From assembly GCF_954871325.1 (NCBI RefSeq), contig NC_088777.1, forward strand, positions 36,495,366 through 36,559,365: a stretch of DNA of 64,000 nucleotides, in the 5' to 3' direction. This DNA comes from Gordionus sp. m RMFG-2023 (lineage: Eukaryota; Nematomorpha; Gordioida; Chordodea; Parachordodidae). This document shows positions 38,501 to 53,500 of this stretch, piece after piece. Within the stretch, counting starts at the first letter, position 1; each line of letters begins with the position of its first letter. The translations under genes were made by a program, and so were the position numbers. Under the pieces are notes generated by a model. That model searched no databases and was not told the origin of the DNA. It saw only the letters and a program-made list of their open reading frames with translations.

Positions 38501-41500
38501 TTTATGTCAGTTTTTTAATTATATTCTTTTATCGCTAAACTAAGGATCACCAAAAACTCTTTACAGCAGAGCTGTGAACTCTCGTTTTAAAAAGGGTTCA
38601 GGGTCAGTAAAAAAATCCATGGGTTTAGAGTCCAGAAGACTAATTATAGTTAAAACAACAGAAGCATCAGTTTTTGAATTTATTTTATTATATTTGATAT
38701 TCATTATAAAAATAATTTATCAGAATAATGCAATAAAATATATTTAAGTAAATTATCATGATACAATCTAAAATAACATTGAGACTTCCATCTAACTCTG
38801 ACATATCTTAATGATGAAAATGCTCCTTCAAAGCTAGCCTAATAATTAATTCATATTATATAATATATATAATGTACTTGTGTTTCTGGAAAACTTGGAA
38901 CAATATTAGCCAGTGTATAATATTGTTGACTTCCCACAAGTCAACAATATTTACATCCTTATTAATCCTTTTAATATGTGAGAATATTTTTGACAAAGAA
39001 ATGATCATAATCTGTTCACTTTCATATTGGTCTAATTTTATTTTATTTTTCTAAAAACAACTTTTCAAAATCATCATCAAGATCATTTGTAGATTAAATT
39101 AATGTTGTCTTCGACTATCTTTTAATTTAAAATCTAACAAACAACATTAACTATTAAAATATATATTATTATAGTTATGATAAACAATTTTACAAAATGT
39201 GGTGGTAAAATTTTTACATAAATTAATAAAAATGATTTTCACAAAAAAATGTTTTTAGTGTTGATGATGTCCCATCGCCTGAATCCAATAGAGAAAAGGA
39301 TTGGGGCAGGTCAGTTATAGCATGCTACGTTGAATCCCTATTATCTAGCATTCTCTCTTCACTTCTTTACTTAATGAATCCGGGCATGAATTTTTAGAAG
39401 TCATTCTTTCCAAAAATCTTTAACTCCAACTAACCGACAGTGAACTAACCCATTCAATAGGAAACCGCGTAATTGTTCAAAAACCTTTACTCACTTCTGC
39501 TCTGGCTGCAGAATCCCCATAGACTGCAAAGGGTGACTCTCCTTACATTGCAGATCGTGCAAAGGACGACTCCTCAGGCACACACAATGCAATTACTTGA
39601 TCCAGTAAATGGAAAGTGGCCTGACGGAATCACCCTGATCCCATTGAAACGGGGCCAATTTCTGGTTTGGGACTATTCTTGTATAGATTCATTAACCTTA
39701 TCCAACCAAACTCCAAACCTACTTGAGCAAAAAGAACAACATAAAATTTCCAAATATTCGGAAATATCATAAGATCACATCTTTACCCCAAGAATATTCA
39801 CTACCTTAACCTCCTTTGGTAAGCTTGCATTATCCTTCTTCAAGGATTTCGAATCTTACATCCTCAAGCATACCAGCGATCCTCGAGAAGGCTTCTTCAG
39901 GCAGAGACTGGCCGTAGCTATCCTTAAAGCTAATTATCGAAGTTTCAATGACAGTCTTCTCTCCACAGATCCGCTAGATTCACTTTTATCCCCTTATTCT
40001 TATCATTTTAGTTTTACACTATATTTCATTTTATATTATTTAATTTGGAATTTATTTTATTTATATATAAAAATTTTGTGTTGACTTATATTATGATTAA
40101 TAAAATACTATAAAATATTGAAAATTAATATTTAAAAAAAAACAATTCCTGGACCCTAAATCTAAAAAGAGGTTGGGTTCTAGTTCAGTAAAATCTCGAG
40201 GATTCCGCTTCTCGACCCTGCTTTTCAAAACCTCAGTTGTTTGTTTAAGGCTACCACCGACTCCATTCTCAGATATTTTTTAAATATATAGAAACAAAAT
40301 AGATTATTTTAAAATATTACGCAATCTATTAAAAATTTGACGATCTAATAGACATGGTTAAAAAAAATTTTTTTTTAAAATGATTTAAACATTCGTATAA
40401 AAGCTTTTCGTGGGAAGGTGTTCAATAAAATTTTGACTTAATTTAGAAGTTTTAGAGTGAGCTTTAAAATATATACTGAATTAAAGAGAGCCAATAATTA
40501 TAAGTGAGGGTAATTTCTTTATTACGAATGGAATTAAAATAGTGTCAAATCTTATATTAAAAAATGAATATGGACATAGTCATAATAGTTGACAAATTTA
40601 TTGTTAATCAATAAATATTTATATTTATGCTTTTCAATAAATAATAACCTTTTTGGATATTTATAAAAATATAAGGTGGCTTTACTTTCGCTAAACCAGA
40701 CTTTTTTGTGGTAGCAAACGATTCATCTTCTGAAGGTGATAACTATTACGAAGAAAAGGAGAGTGAAAATCGTCCGCCAAAAACTGGATCCAAGACTATC
40801 CTCAAGGAAAATACAACTTCGAGACCTCGTGATATAAAAAAATTGAGTTTGAATTTACCTTGTTATACTTGTTAAATTTTTTTTATATAAGACTATTAAA
40901 ACCTATGATCGAGGAATTTCAAAAAAATCTAAAATTCTATATAGTTTATTTAAAATGGAATAAATTTATAAATTAAATACAAAAATAAAAAAATCATTCC
41001 CAAAAATATAATTGTTTTACAAAATAAATATAACATCAATTATTAGCCCTTGTTGAGAGCATTCATAAGACCCAGTTAGCCCCTAGAAAAAGAGTTATTA
41101 CTTAAAATCCTGTAAATATAGGTTTGAATTTTTCAGTACCTAATTTGTCTAAAAATACGTATGCAAATTTTAGTCTAATTTTGATTAATTGCTTTTGAAA
41201 TATCAATTTTTTTTTTATAAATTTTAATCAGCCCAAATTTTTTTTTATATATGCTCTAATTTCAATATAAATGGGTATTTTGGGCAATTTACTTTTTAAC
41301 AATTAAAATTATTTAATATCTATAAATAAAAAGCAAAAAAATACAATAATATAATTTCAATTATTGGGGAAATATTAACGACTATATTTTTGCTGAAAGG
41401 AGTTTGATTTTATTTTGAAATATAATTTGATTTCAATCCTTTCTTTGGGAAATATTGTTTGTATTACTTACGAATGTTTAAGAATTCAAGGTTACCTATA

Positions 41501-44500
41501 AAATTACCTAAATCATATAAAGAAAGTTAAAATATATTATAAGGTGAGGTGATCATCTCTACAAACTTTTTACGAGGAATAATACTATCTGAGAGGGTTT
41601 TTTTAAAAAAAATTATTTTATAAAACTTAGGACTACATTTCCTATATATTGGAAATACACGAGGCATTCAAATTCTTTATTTTGAGATAAGTTATTCGAT
41701 ATTAGCGTTGTTAAGCGGCAAACTAGATTTTTTTTCGCCAAAAATATTACTCAAGCCTGAGATTTTACTCATAAACGAGACAGAAAGGTTTGGACATCTA
41801 TTAGCGAAATCTCGAGGCGCTTACACAAATTATTTATTTATTTAAGATGTCGGTGAAAATAAGCTTGCTAAATCTTCTGCTGATTCCCAGACGACATCAT
41901 ATGAATCTGCAGCGCAAGAAGGCTCGTCCTGTATATCATTCAGTGAAGATAGTTATTGTTCGTCCTCTATATCGGATATCAACGATTCTGACGATAGTAA
42001 AAAACGAAACAATATTTAAATATTTTATAAAGTGATCAATAAATGAATTGGTTACCATAACTTTCTCATAAAACTTGATATTAAGTAATTTAAAAAAAAT
42101 TAATTTAATATACTTTTATATTTTCTTACGCCAAGAGAATAAAATAATCACATGTGCTGAAGTAGATGTTCTAAAGCTGCCAGTAAAATCAAAAATCCCT
42201 GGCTCACCCAATCAGCGTAAAGATAACATTCTTATGAAAGTAGATGAATCTAAAAAATCTATTAAAAAAACAACAGCTGATGATTCCATTACATCGGCAG
42301 AAGAAAAAACACTCACATTTACTAAAACAAATGATAAAAATGATGTAAATAGAGATCAAAAAATTTCGAAATTTGAAGAAAATATGAATGATAAATCTTC
42401 CGTCGATAACGAAACTTCAATATCTACTAAAATCGACGACGACAACAAAATCACCAAATCAGATGAAAAGTGCCTTGTTAAAACTAATGAAAAATCGCCA
42501 AAATTTTTAAAAACAGATTATAATATAACCGCCGATGACAAAATCCAAAAATTGGAAATCGAAATGACAGAAAATTTCAACGTACATGATAAAATAGAAA
42601 ACGTAAAAATCTCTAAATCCTTGGAAGCAATTTGTATAAACGATTTGCCCACTAAATCTTTTAAAATACACAAAGAACCTAATAACACGTTCACCCTTAT
42701 GTGCTATAACATTTTATGCGACAAGTATGCCACCCGTCAATTATACGCTTACTGCCCGACATGGGCCTTGGCCTGGGCCTACCGAAAACACAGGATTCTA
42801 TCCCAGCTTGCCGAATCAAAGTTTGTGGTGTAGTATTTTTTATTATTTCTATTTTTCTTTCGATCTATCTTTTTTTAAAATTTAATCTTCAAGAAAAGAA
42901 AATTCAATCTAATATAATTATTTCAAAATAAAATTTTATTTACAATATGAGCATTCTATTTATATTTATTTATATATTGGTATTAGTAAACTAATTGAAC
43001 ATAACTTGTTTATTTTAATATTTTTTTAAATTATATTTTCTAGGGTGGCTACGGTTAGACCTTAGTCTTGTCATGAATTTCCGGGAAATTGGGTGGCTTT
43101 TTTACCATATTTATGGAGAGTTTTAGGCCCGCTCTTTGGTCTTAAGTCGATTATTTTAATGTTTTTTGATTTCATACTCATTTATAGTGATTATTTAAAA
43201 AAATAATAACATATTGTTTGGTTAGGGGGAGGGTGGGGGGGGGGGGCAGAAAAAATTTAAGGCGATCATTTTTATTCGGTTAAAATGATATTAATGAAAG
43301 CTGCCAAATTTGCTAGTGAAAATTTTTCCCTCCCCACCAATTGGTTACGCCAATGGGATCATTTAATTAATATTAATAATTTTTATTTTTTTATCTAAAT
43401 AAGTAAGATTATAATTTTGAAAAAATCATTAGCTAGAATCTAAGCTAAGGCTACAAGTTGACTTGACTATAAAAATCTTCACATTAATTTTGATACCGCA
43501 TATGTTATATTGTAAATTAAGCCATTTATACATGTTTTCAAAATTAAAATTATTTCTTACCTTATGGCCACCTAATCATTTATAAACCCATTTAAAATTG
43601 TTTGATTGTCCTTTGCAAACTATCACATTATTCAAGATAGTTATGATGACCATTATACATGAGATTAATATTATGTTTATTTTTAAGTGTGACCTAAAAT
43701 CTTGATTACTCCTATATAGGAGAATAAATTATTACTTCTTTACAAATCTATTAGAATTGTTGGTTAGCACGGGAAAAATAAACACACCCACTTTTTATAC
43801 TTTACTTTTATAAATCTAGAGCGGATATCCTTTGCCTGCAAGAGGTAGAAACAGAGCAGTTCTCAGATTTTCTTCTTCCGGAATTGGAATTTCTCGGTTA
43901 CGATGGAATTTTTGCCCCAAAATCTCGCGCCAAAACTATGCGGCATGAAGAGCGTAAGTTCGTGGACGGGTGCGCCATTTTCTACAAGCGATCGCGCTTC
44001 AGACTGCTCAAGAGTCACGTGGTTGAGTTCAATCAGGTGGCCATTGCTAAGGCTGAAGGTAGGAAAGAAATATAGAGTGAATAAAAGATGAAGAAGAAAA
44101 ATAAGGAATAAATAAAATGGAAAGATAGGTTGAGCTTAGTGTTGCGTAATCGGCTAATTTTAGCCGATTATAAAACGGCTTAGCCGAGATTTTAGGTGAA
44201 TAAATCGGCTAAGCCTAAAAATTGGCTAAAATAAATTAGTCAAAAATTCTGCATCGATGCCTAGCATTAATTATTATTTATTTATTTTATTCATATTTAA
44301 TGTAAATATTTTATTATTATCAACAAATAAACATATGATTTAATATTTTTTATTTATATAGTTTTATTTTGAAATGAAAATAAATTTATTTATTTTATGT
44401 TTTTTTAATAAAAAAAAAATAATATGCGGCTATTGTAAAAATGTAATATTCTTTTTAATATAATTTATTAGTGATTTTCACAATCTTCTTTGTAAATACA

Positions 44501-47500
44501 TCTTTAATTGAGGAATTATATTGTAAATTTTATTAGATAAAAAAACAATCTTTTAGGTGAAATTTTTTATAATATTTTTTTAACAATTTTGTAAAATTAT
44601 CTATTTTTTTATTAAATGAGGTGTTTTTTTTAAAATAATTTTATAATCTTTTTAAGGATAATATTTTAATGTGACAATATTTTATAATCTTTTTAAGGAT
44701 AATATTTTAATGTGACAATTGTCATAATCGTTATTTTTAAAGTTTTTTGATTTTTTTTGACGAAAATAGATTAAAATAAGTATTGATAACATGTTTAAAT
44801 AAAATTTAGTGAAGATGTACCATAGAAAAGTGACAATTATCATAATCGTTATTTTCAAAGTTTTTTGAATTTTTTTGACGAAAATATGTTAAAATAAGTA
44901 TTGATAACATGTTTAAATAAAATTTAGTGAAGAAGTACCATAGATAAGTGACAATTGTCATAATCGTAGTTTTTAAAGTTTTTTGAATTTTTTTGACGTA
45001 AATAGGCTAAAATAAGTATTGATAACATGTTTAAATAAAATTTAGTGAAGAAGTACCATAGATAAGTGACAATTGTCATAATCGTAGTTTTTAAAGTTTT
45101 TTGAATTTTTTTGACGTAAATAGGCTAAAATAAGTATTGATAACATGTTTAAATAAAATTTAGTGAAGATGTACCCTAGAAAAGTGACAATTGTCATAAT
45201 CGTAGTTTTTAAATTTTTGAATTTTTTTGACGAAAATATGTTAAAATAAGTATTGATAACATGTAAATAAAAATTTAGTGAAGATGTAAAGTGACAATTG
45301 TCATAATCGTTATTTTTAAAGTTTTTTGAATTTTTTTTGACGAAAATCGATTAAAATAAGTATTGATAACATGTTTAAGTGAAGATGTACCATAGAAAAG
45401 TGACAATTGTTATAATCGTTATTTTTAAAGTTTTTTGAATTTTTTTGACGAAAATATGTTTAAATAAGTATTGATAACATGTTTAAATAAAATTTAGTGA
45501 AGATGTACAATAGATTGACAATTGTCATCATCGTAGTTTTTAAAGTTTTTTGAAATTCTTTGGCGTAAATAGGCTAAAATAAGTATTGATAACATATTTA
45601 ACATAAAAAAAATCCAGGACGGGCCGGCCCTGAATATATAAAGTACGGACTATAAATCCTAGCCAGGCCTAATTTTTTTTTGAAAAAAGGAGCCTGGACG
45701 AAATTTTTATATTTTAAAATTAGGGCCATGCAAATAACACCTCTACTGCTATCTCATAAATTAATTATTTACAAAAACCACATTTAAAAATTCATAAACA
45801 ACACTAATATGAATAAAAATTATCTTTACATCAAATTTTATGAAAAAATAAAAAAAATGTCGAGTTAATAATTGATTATTTATTAATCAAATTATCTTTA
45901 GCTTAAAAAAAATAAATATTTGTATTTTAAATTCTTAACCAAAATTAATTATAGCACTAATTTTAACCTATTTGCTTCAAAAAACTTAAAAATAACGATT
46001 ATGACAATTGTCGCTTATCTAGAGTACATCTTCACTAAATTTTTAATTAAACATGTTATCAATACTTATTTTATTTTCGTCACTAAAAATAACGATTATG
46101 ACAATTGTCACTTTTCTACGGCACATCTTCACTATTTTGTTTAAACATGTTATCAATACTTATTTTAGCCTATTTACGTCAAAAAAATTCCAAAAACTTT
46201 AAAAACTACGATTATGACAATTATCACTTATCTATGGTACATCTTCATTAAATTTTATTTAAACATGTTATCAATACTTAATTTAACATATTTTCGTCAA
46301 AATACTTCAAAAACTACGATTATGACAATTGTCACTTTTCTACGGTACATCTTCACTAAATTTTATTTAAACATGTTATCAAAAAAAATCCAAAAACTTT
46401 AAAAACTATGATTATGACAATTATCACTTCTATGGTGCATCTTCATTAAATTTTATTTAAACATGTTATCAATACTTAATTTAACATATTTTCGTCAAAA
46501 AATTTAAAAAACTTCAAAAACTACGATTATGACAATTGTCACTTTTCTACGGTACATCTTCACTAAATTTTATTTAAACATGTTATCAATACTTATTTTA
46601 ACATATTTTCGTCAAAAAACTTTATAAATAACGATTATGACAATTTTCACTTATCGACGGTACATCTTCACTAAATTTTATTTAAACATGTTATCAATAC
46701 TTATTTTAGCCTATTTACGTCAAATTCAAGAAACTTAAAAATCTACGATTATGACAATTGTCACTTATCTATGATACATCTTCACTAAATTTTTATTTAA
46801 ACATGTTATCAATACTTATTTTAGCCTATTTACGTCAAAAAAACTTTAAAAACTAAGATTATGACAATTGTCACTTATCTATGGTACATCTTCACTAAAT
46901 TTTATTTAAACATGTTATTAATACTTATTTTAACATATTGTCGTCAAAAAAATTCAATAAACCTTAAAAATAACGATTATGACAATTGTCACTTTTCATT
47001 GGTACATCTTCACTAAATTTATATTTACACATGTTATTAATACTTATTTTAACATATTTTCTTCAAAAAAATTCAAAGAACTTATAAAATAACGATTATG
47101 ACAATTGTCACATTAAAATATTATCCTTAAAAAGATCATATAACAAAAAATTTTCATAAAATCCACCTCATATAATAAAAAATAGATAATTTTAAAAAAA
47201 TGATAAAAAAATTATAAAAGATTTCACTTAAATGATTGTTTATTTATCTAATAAAATTTACAATATAATTCCTCAATAAAAGATTTATTTACAAAGAAGA
47301 TTGTGAAAATCACTAATAAATTATATCAAAAAGAATATTACATATTTACAATAGCTGCATATTATTTTTTTTATTAAAAAAACATCAAATAAATAAATTT
47401 GTTTTCATTTCAAAATATAACAATATAAATAAAAAATATTAAATCATATCATGTTTATTTGTAGATAATATTAAATAAACCAAATAAATTATTTTACTAA

Positions 47501-50500
47501 AATAAATAAATAATAATTATTGCTAAATATCGATGCAGAATTTTTGACTAATTTATTTTTGCCGATTTTTAGGCTTAGCCTTATTAGGCTTAGGCGTAGT
47601 TTTTAGCCGATTACGCAACACTAAGTTAAGCTAAAGAATGTGGTGAATGAATAAAATATCGTATATTTTAATGTTAATTATGCTTCTTGAAAAATTGTTA
47701 TCATGGTAGGTAGTCAGAACATGCTGAACCGTGTTATGACTAAAGATAATATAGGACTCACCGCTCTCTTTGAAACTGTCCCGGAGGAAAGTGAAAAGCC
47801 AAGAAGAAACAAAAGCAAAAAAAATAGTAATTGATAACCATTTATATAAATAATAAACGTATTATTTATTGCTTCTCTATTTTCCCATTATAAGTTAAAA
47901 TTAGAAATTGAGGAATAAATAGTATTTTGGGATATAATAGGAGATAATTAGGGTTTATATTGATCTTTTTCATTTTTAACAAGGTTTATTTTTCTCTAAC
48001 AAATAGGAAATTTTAAATCTCCTCATAATAGATTATACAAATTATTTACAAAAAACTATTAATCATTTTTATTTTCCTAGATGAACCCAAGGCTGAAGAG
48101 AAAGAAACAAATGCTAAAACAGAAGAGGTAGATGATTCCTCTTTACACATTTCCGATTCAAAAACACTGGGTCTTCACAATATTACTGCCACGTATTAAA
48201 ACTAAGATTATATAATAATTATCTATTAATATTTTTCATCCCTTTTTTTATCACTTATATCTGATTGTTGACATTTAACTCCAATCATTTTAATCTATCC
48301 AATAATTCATTCTAAAATAATCAAATAGGAGCATTATAAAAAATTTGTCATCCATTCTGTATGATTCATTTCCAATCAATGATTTTGTATCCCCTTATTA
48401 TGCACCTTAACGACATTATTAAAAAATGATATTTATATGAACTATCTCAACTTAGTAAATGTAACTAAAACTTCAACAAATTGTTAATTTGTTTAAACAT
48501 AAAGTATCTTTTATAAATCACAACTAAATAGTAATTTTATTTTTTTAAAATAAATATGCCTTGGAGATTTTAGGAGGAACAGGAGCAAAAGACGAAAGGT
48601 CAAGAGGAAAAACTTTCTGGTTGTTAGCACTGCCCACATACACTGGGATCCTGAATACAGTGACGTGAAAATAATTCAGGCTATGATGATAGTCCACGAA
48701 CTCAAGGCCTTCATGCGCCAATGCTATGATCAATACGTGCTGGGCGGTAAATTGCTTATAATAAATCTTTGAAAAAGTCATTTTAAAAAAAGAGGAAGCA
48801 AATATAAAATAAACATATTTGGTAACTCAATAAAATGACATTAATATTATTAATTAATACCAGGTAATATGCTTTTTGAAGGCTTTTATACTTTTTCTGG
48901 CAAATGAAAGATAATTTTTAAAAGCTAGAAAGAAAACTTTAAAAAAATAATACCTTTTTGAGAACTGCCACTAAGATTAGATATTTTCTTATCTTAGATT
49001 TCTTGTGATTAATAAGAAGTTTGAATATTGGAAAATCAACTTTAATCTATTTTAGGTAGCACCGGCAAAGATCTCTCCCGGAGTCTGTCTCTCAAAGAAC
49101 CAGCCCATCATTCCTCGCTCATCACCAGCTCCAAAAATAATAGCAAGGCAATTATGATGGTAAAAAAGAAGAGAACATGCTCAGAAAATAATCATAATTC
49201 ACCTACTCCCCCTTATCAAAAGCCTTGTGGGAGCAAAGGAGATAAGCACGTCTCTCAACTAACAACGGCTTTATCGGACACTGCTGCTGATATCGAGGTA
49301 GACCAAGAAAGTCGGGAGAATGATGAAGGTAAAAATAAATATCAAAAGATATTTTCAAATTTTTTTATGGGTTTTTTTTAAATTATGCCGTTGAAAATTA
49401 ATAAGGCATAAATATTTATTTGAAATGATGTCTCTTTACAACATATCGATCGTAAAAAGGATAATTTAGAAACACACTTGATATATTTCACTTCACAAAA
49501 ATAATCTATTTTTTTAATAAACTATTACTCCCAATTTTTTAATCATATAAGTTTTGAATGAATTTTATTTTAAAACTCGAACAGTTCAAAACAACGAAAA
49601 TTCTTTTATTGAACGGAAAAATATTTTGGAAATTTAGCATATTATATTGGCTGATTAGATATATTCGATTCTGATTTGTCTAATGCCTAATGTTGAAAAA
49701 TAATCCAATGGCCCTTTTTGTGTCAAGACTTACCCCCCCCCCCCCCTCCTAGTTATTATTCTTTAGTTATTATAATATTTGTTTTTTCGATATTTAAATA
49801 AATTTGTAAAAAACAACCAAAAGAAGGAAGAAGAAACACTACGATATTTGATCATTATAGGCGTTTCTACGAACGTCGTGTGCGGAAGAGAAAACAACGA
49901 AGGAGTAATTTACTATCTTCATCCCCTTCCCTACTTTCCAGAACCCACCAAGAGACGACTCGGTTTAATAACAAGTTCTCTAAAGATTGGGTAATACTTC
50001 CTTTTAATTCTTATTTAGGACTAAAATCTGTTTTCACTTCTATCAAAAATTGATGACTTAAGCGCGTTATTTTTTAATAACATTTTCTTTTTTATTTAAA
50101 AAATTAAATGGCAAAATAAAAGCCTTTAGTGGATCTACTCCCTCTAGTGCTTTGCGGGGATCTCAATTCCCTTCCTGATTCTGGCGTTTTGGAATTTTTA
50201 CTAACTGGCCGTCTGGATGCTGACCACCGAGAATTCAAAGATCTAGGTTAATTTTAATTAAATTCTAAGGACATATAATTATTTTAAAGTTTATGAGTGT
50301 TTTTTAAACTTAATAAAGGCACCAATTAAATTTGAAAAGACTAATATGAAGGCAGACGCATTAATGAAATATAAGAGGATATTAATCAGATATGAAAAGA
50401 CAAACCGTGGCTAACTAACAATTTTAATTATTATTGATTTAAAAATATAATTAAATTTTAAAAATACATACTATATTTAGGTTGTAAAATAAAAAATATT

Positions 50501-53500
50501 TAAACCCATCGTTGCCACCCATTTATTTTAGGTTACCGGGCATGCCTAGCCAAACTCACTAACGCTGAGGACGAAAATTCGAACGTGAATAACAATTCTA
50601 CTCTAGAGGCAGATGCATCTATCGACATAAAAACAGATGATACCAATAATTTCGAAAGGGGTGGCTCTCGATTCAAAGGAGATGATAAGACAGGTAGGTA
50701 TCTAAGTTTTTACGAGAAGTATTTTAAAATATCCTTTTATAAGTCCAACTTTTTGGTTAAATTTTTAGCTATTATCAGAGTTGTTAATGCTCCTTTTTAA
50801 AAGTAGCTAGCTCCCGCTCCCTACCTGCTCAAAAGAAGCTAGCTCCCACTACTAAATTTTAAAAAGCAGCTAGCTCCCGCTCCAAGTACTGGGTGCCACT
50901 CCATAGCCGCTCCTTTGATTTCCATTTTTTTAGAAAGTACATGAAACAATATCATAATTTTTTTTATCAAAAAGTTTTATTTATATTAAATGATATATCA
51001 AAAATTTATAATCCTTTATTAGCTTTTAAAAGTAATAAATTTTATAAATTTGAATCTAACAAACATCCACTCCTCTCCCCTAAAACCTGTTTAGTAATAC
51101 TAAGCGCGCTCAACAGGCGCACTAGATGGAAGCGTGGTATTGTATTTTATAAAAATATTTTTAATTCAGGAAATTTATCAAAAATAGTAATTTTGATATC
51201 ATTATTTAAAAAATCTTCAATATATTATCTTCCTGATGATCAATTTCATGGAATCCAAAAAAATCTTTTAAATTATTGCAGGGTTCCCGTGAATTAGTAG
51301 CTATTTTTGCATCAGTAATTTGTTTTCCTAAAAAATTAATTAATTTGTATTTTAGTTCCATGTTTTGTGCATTTTTTATCCATTCCTAATTTGAATGCAA
51401 CGGATAATATCCGCAATGATATTTTCATCATTATAAACATTTGAAAATCTGCAATATTATTTAAATAGATAATTTATTTTTTTCGATTTCTTCTTCTATA
51501 TGTTTGGATCCATAATATTAAAAACTATTTTTTATCATATATCTACTAAGACTTGCAAGATTTTCTAGGAAATTTTCAATATAAAAAGAAAGACTTGATG
51601 TTTAATATTATAACTGTTTAGATGAAAACCAATATAATAATATTGCCTAAATTTAAATAAAATTAAATTTGAAAGAGCTGTGAAGCGGCGCTCCTCCACT
51701 CCAGCCATAAAAGGAGCTAGCACCTTTTCCTGCTCCTGATTTTTAAAAGGAGGGACGCTCCAGGTGTTTTTTAAAAAGTTTAGAGGCGCTACAGGAGCGC
51801 CTCTCCTTAACAACTCTGGCTATTATTAACTTTTTTTATATATTCAAGATTTATGCTTATTAAATAATTTGATACTAAAATAAAATCTTACATTTATGTA
51901 AATCATATGAATAGAATTGCTGATAATATTATTCCAATGCCAAAGATTTATTAAGAATTTTATAATGGGTATCACGGTCGATTAATATAGACTTATATAT
52001 TTCCCTTATTGAAAAAACCCTTTCTTATAAAAGAATAAAACATGCGCGCTCTATAAAGATAAGGAAGATTTACTACCTAAAAAACCCTAACAGATTTTTC
52101 ATAAATTATAATGTAATTTAATTATTTTAACGAATTATTAGTTAAAAACATCATTTTTATAAAATTTCGTATAGTGCGCACAAATTGAACATTGCAACGC
52201 AGCGTTTCAAAACGTAACCATGTTTAAATTGATGCGTTAAGTTTTATTATTTCAATGTGAAACATTTAAATTTAAAACATTAAACAAAAAATCACTACAA
52301 GACCTTTCTTATCTAGCAGGGTGAATAATTTTAATACAATGGAATCAAAAATTCTTAGAGACAAATTTAAATTGGACACTATTCTAATAGCACATTGAAC
52401 TATTTAAAAGCTTTTAAGGAATGAGCCTCAAACTTAAAATAATATTAATTAAATTCTCTTACAACATGTTACAATTGAAATTTTCATAGAATTTAAGACA
52501 TATAATTGAATTATTTTATTGTGTAAAAACTATATCTAAATAAGATTTATCTGTTGCTTCTATAAATACATTTTCAATATCAGCCATAGTAATTAAATGA
52601 TATAATTAAATTAATTGAATATTAAGAAAAATTTAATTGATATAATCCTTAATTTTTATTAAATGTTAATTTGGACACTATTTTAGGTGTATCCCATTGA
52701 GCTATTAAGCTTGAGGAATGAACCTCAAACTTAAAATAATATTAATTTTATTCTCTTACAACATGATGAAATTTTCATAGAATTTAAGACATAGACATAT
52801 AATTTAATTATTTTATAGTCTAAAAACTATACCAAAATAAGATTTATCTGTTGCTTCTATAAATACATTTTCAATATCAGCCATATTAATTAAATGATAT
52901 AATTTAATTTATATATTTTTTGTATTTATGTTCATGAATTCCTCCTGATGAGCCTGAAGGTTTTCCTATTTTCTCCTTATTCAGCTGATCCTTGAAGTTT
53001 CTCAATCTAAGAGGACTGGTATAAAAACCAGGGAATTCCAAAGCTAAGCTAATTATATTATTATATTAATATGCTTATATATTTTTACCTGGAACCAATA
53101 ACTGATAAATGTTCCATAACTATGAAACTTTTTTTATGGTCGGGATGTTCTTGATTCCAAATTATTTCATCAGGTTCCAGCATTTCTGCAAACCTTTGGG
53201 TAATTTCATCGTTCCATGTCCTGAAAATATTATTATGTCATTTTATAATAATTATTCTTACAATTTAGAAGATGTAATATTATCCATTTTATCACTTTAA
53301 AATTTAAAAATTTAAAAAAACACAAGCAAGTTTGCCTTTTAAAAAATAATTTAAAACGGAAAACGGAAATGTGCTCAATTTGAACGAATTCATTGTTTGC
53401 GTTTTGATACTGAATGGTTATAGTACCATATATGGTACAGCTGAAAACCCATTAAGATTTTGATGGATATTATCAGTCCTTTATAAGGTCATTAGTGGAA

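Larger units (their letters stand above)
44137..47624. mobile_element. Foldback TIR element in CNOT6 intron 11
   Basis: The tips are TAGTGTTGCGTAATCGGCTA (44137) and its complement (to 47623). Flanking octamers GTTGAGCT (44129-44136) and GTTAAGCT (47625-47632) match at 7 of 8, as for hAT-type insertions. Outer arms of about 570 bp are inverted copies. Inside them lie tandem repeats of about 110-118 bp in opposite orientations around a 400-bp GC-richer spacer. There is no coding capacity. In the CNOT6 pre-mRNA the arms could pair into a hairpin more than 1 kb long. Confidence 0.88.

Noticed and set aside
42716-42931. 71-codon frame overlapping CNOT6 exon 10
   Set aside because: It is a shadow in another frame of the conserved CDKYATRQLYAYCP sequence.
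45920-46402. Frames of 74 and 62 codons in the foldback element
   Set aside because: They are translations of the tandem unit and contain its repeated MTIVTY-like reading.
44712-47110. CRISPR array
   Set aside because: Regular repeats are present, but the whole 110-bp unit repeats without unique spacers, arms are inverted, and the DNA is eukaryotic.
50893-51297. 134-codon plus-strand frame
   Set aside because: It is antisense to the transposase remnant in the hAT element at 50,776-51,818, where PSSAPVERA reads on the minus strand.
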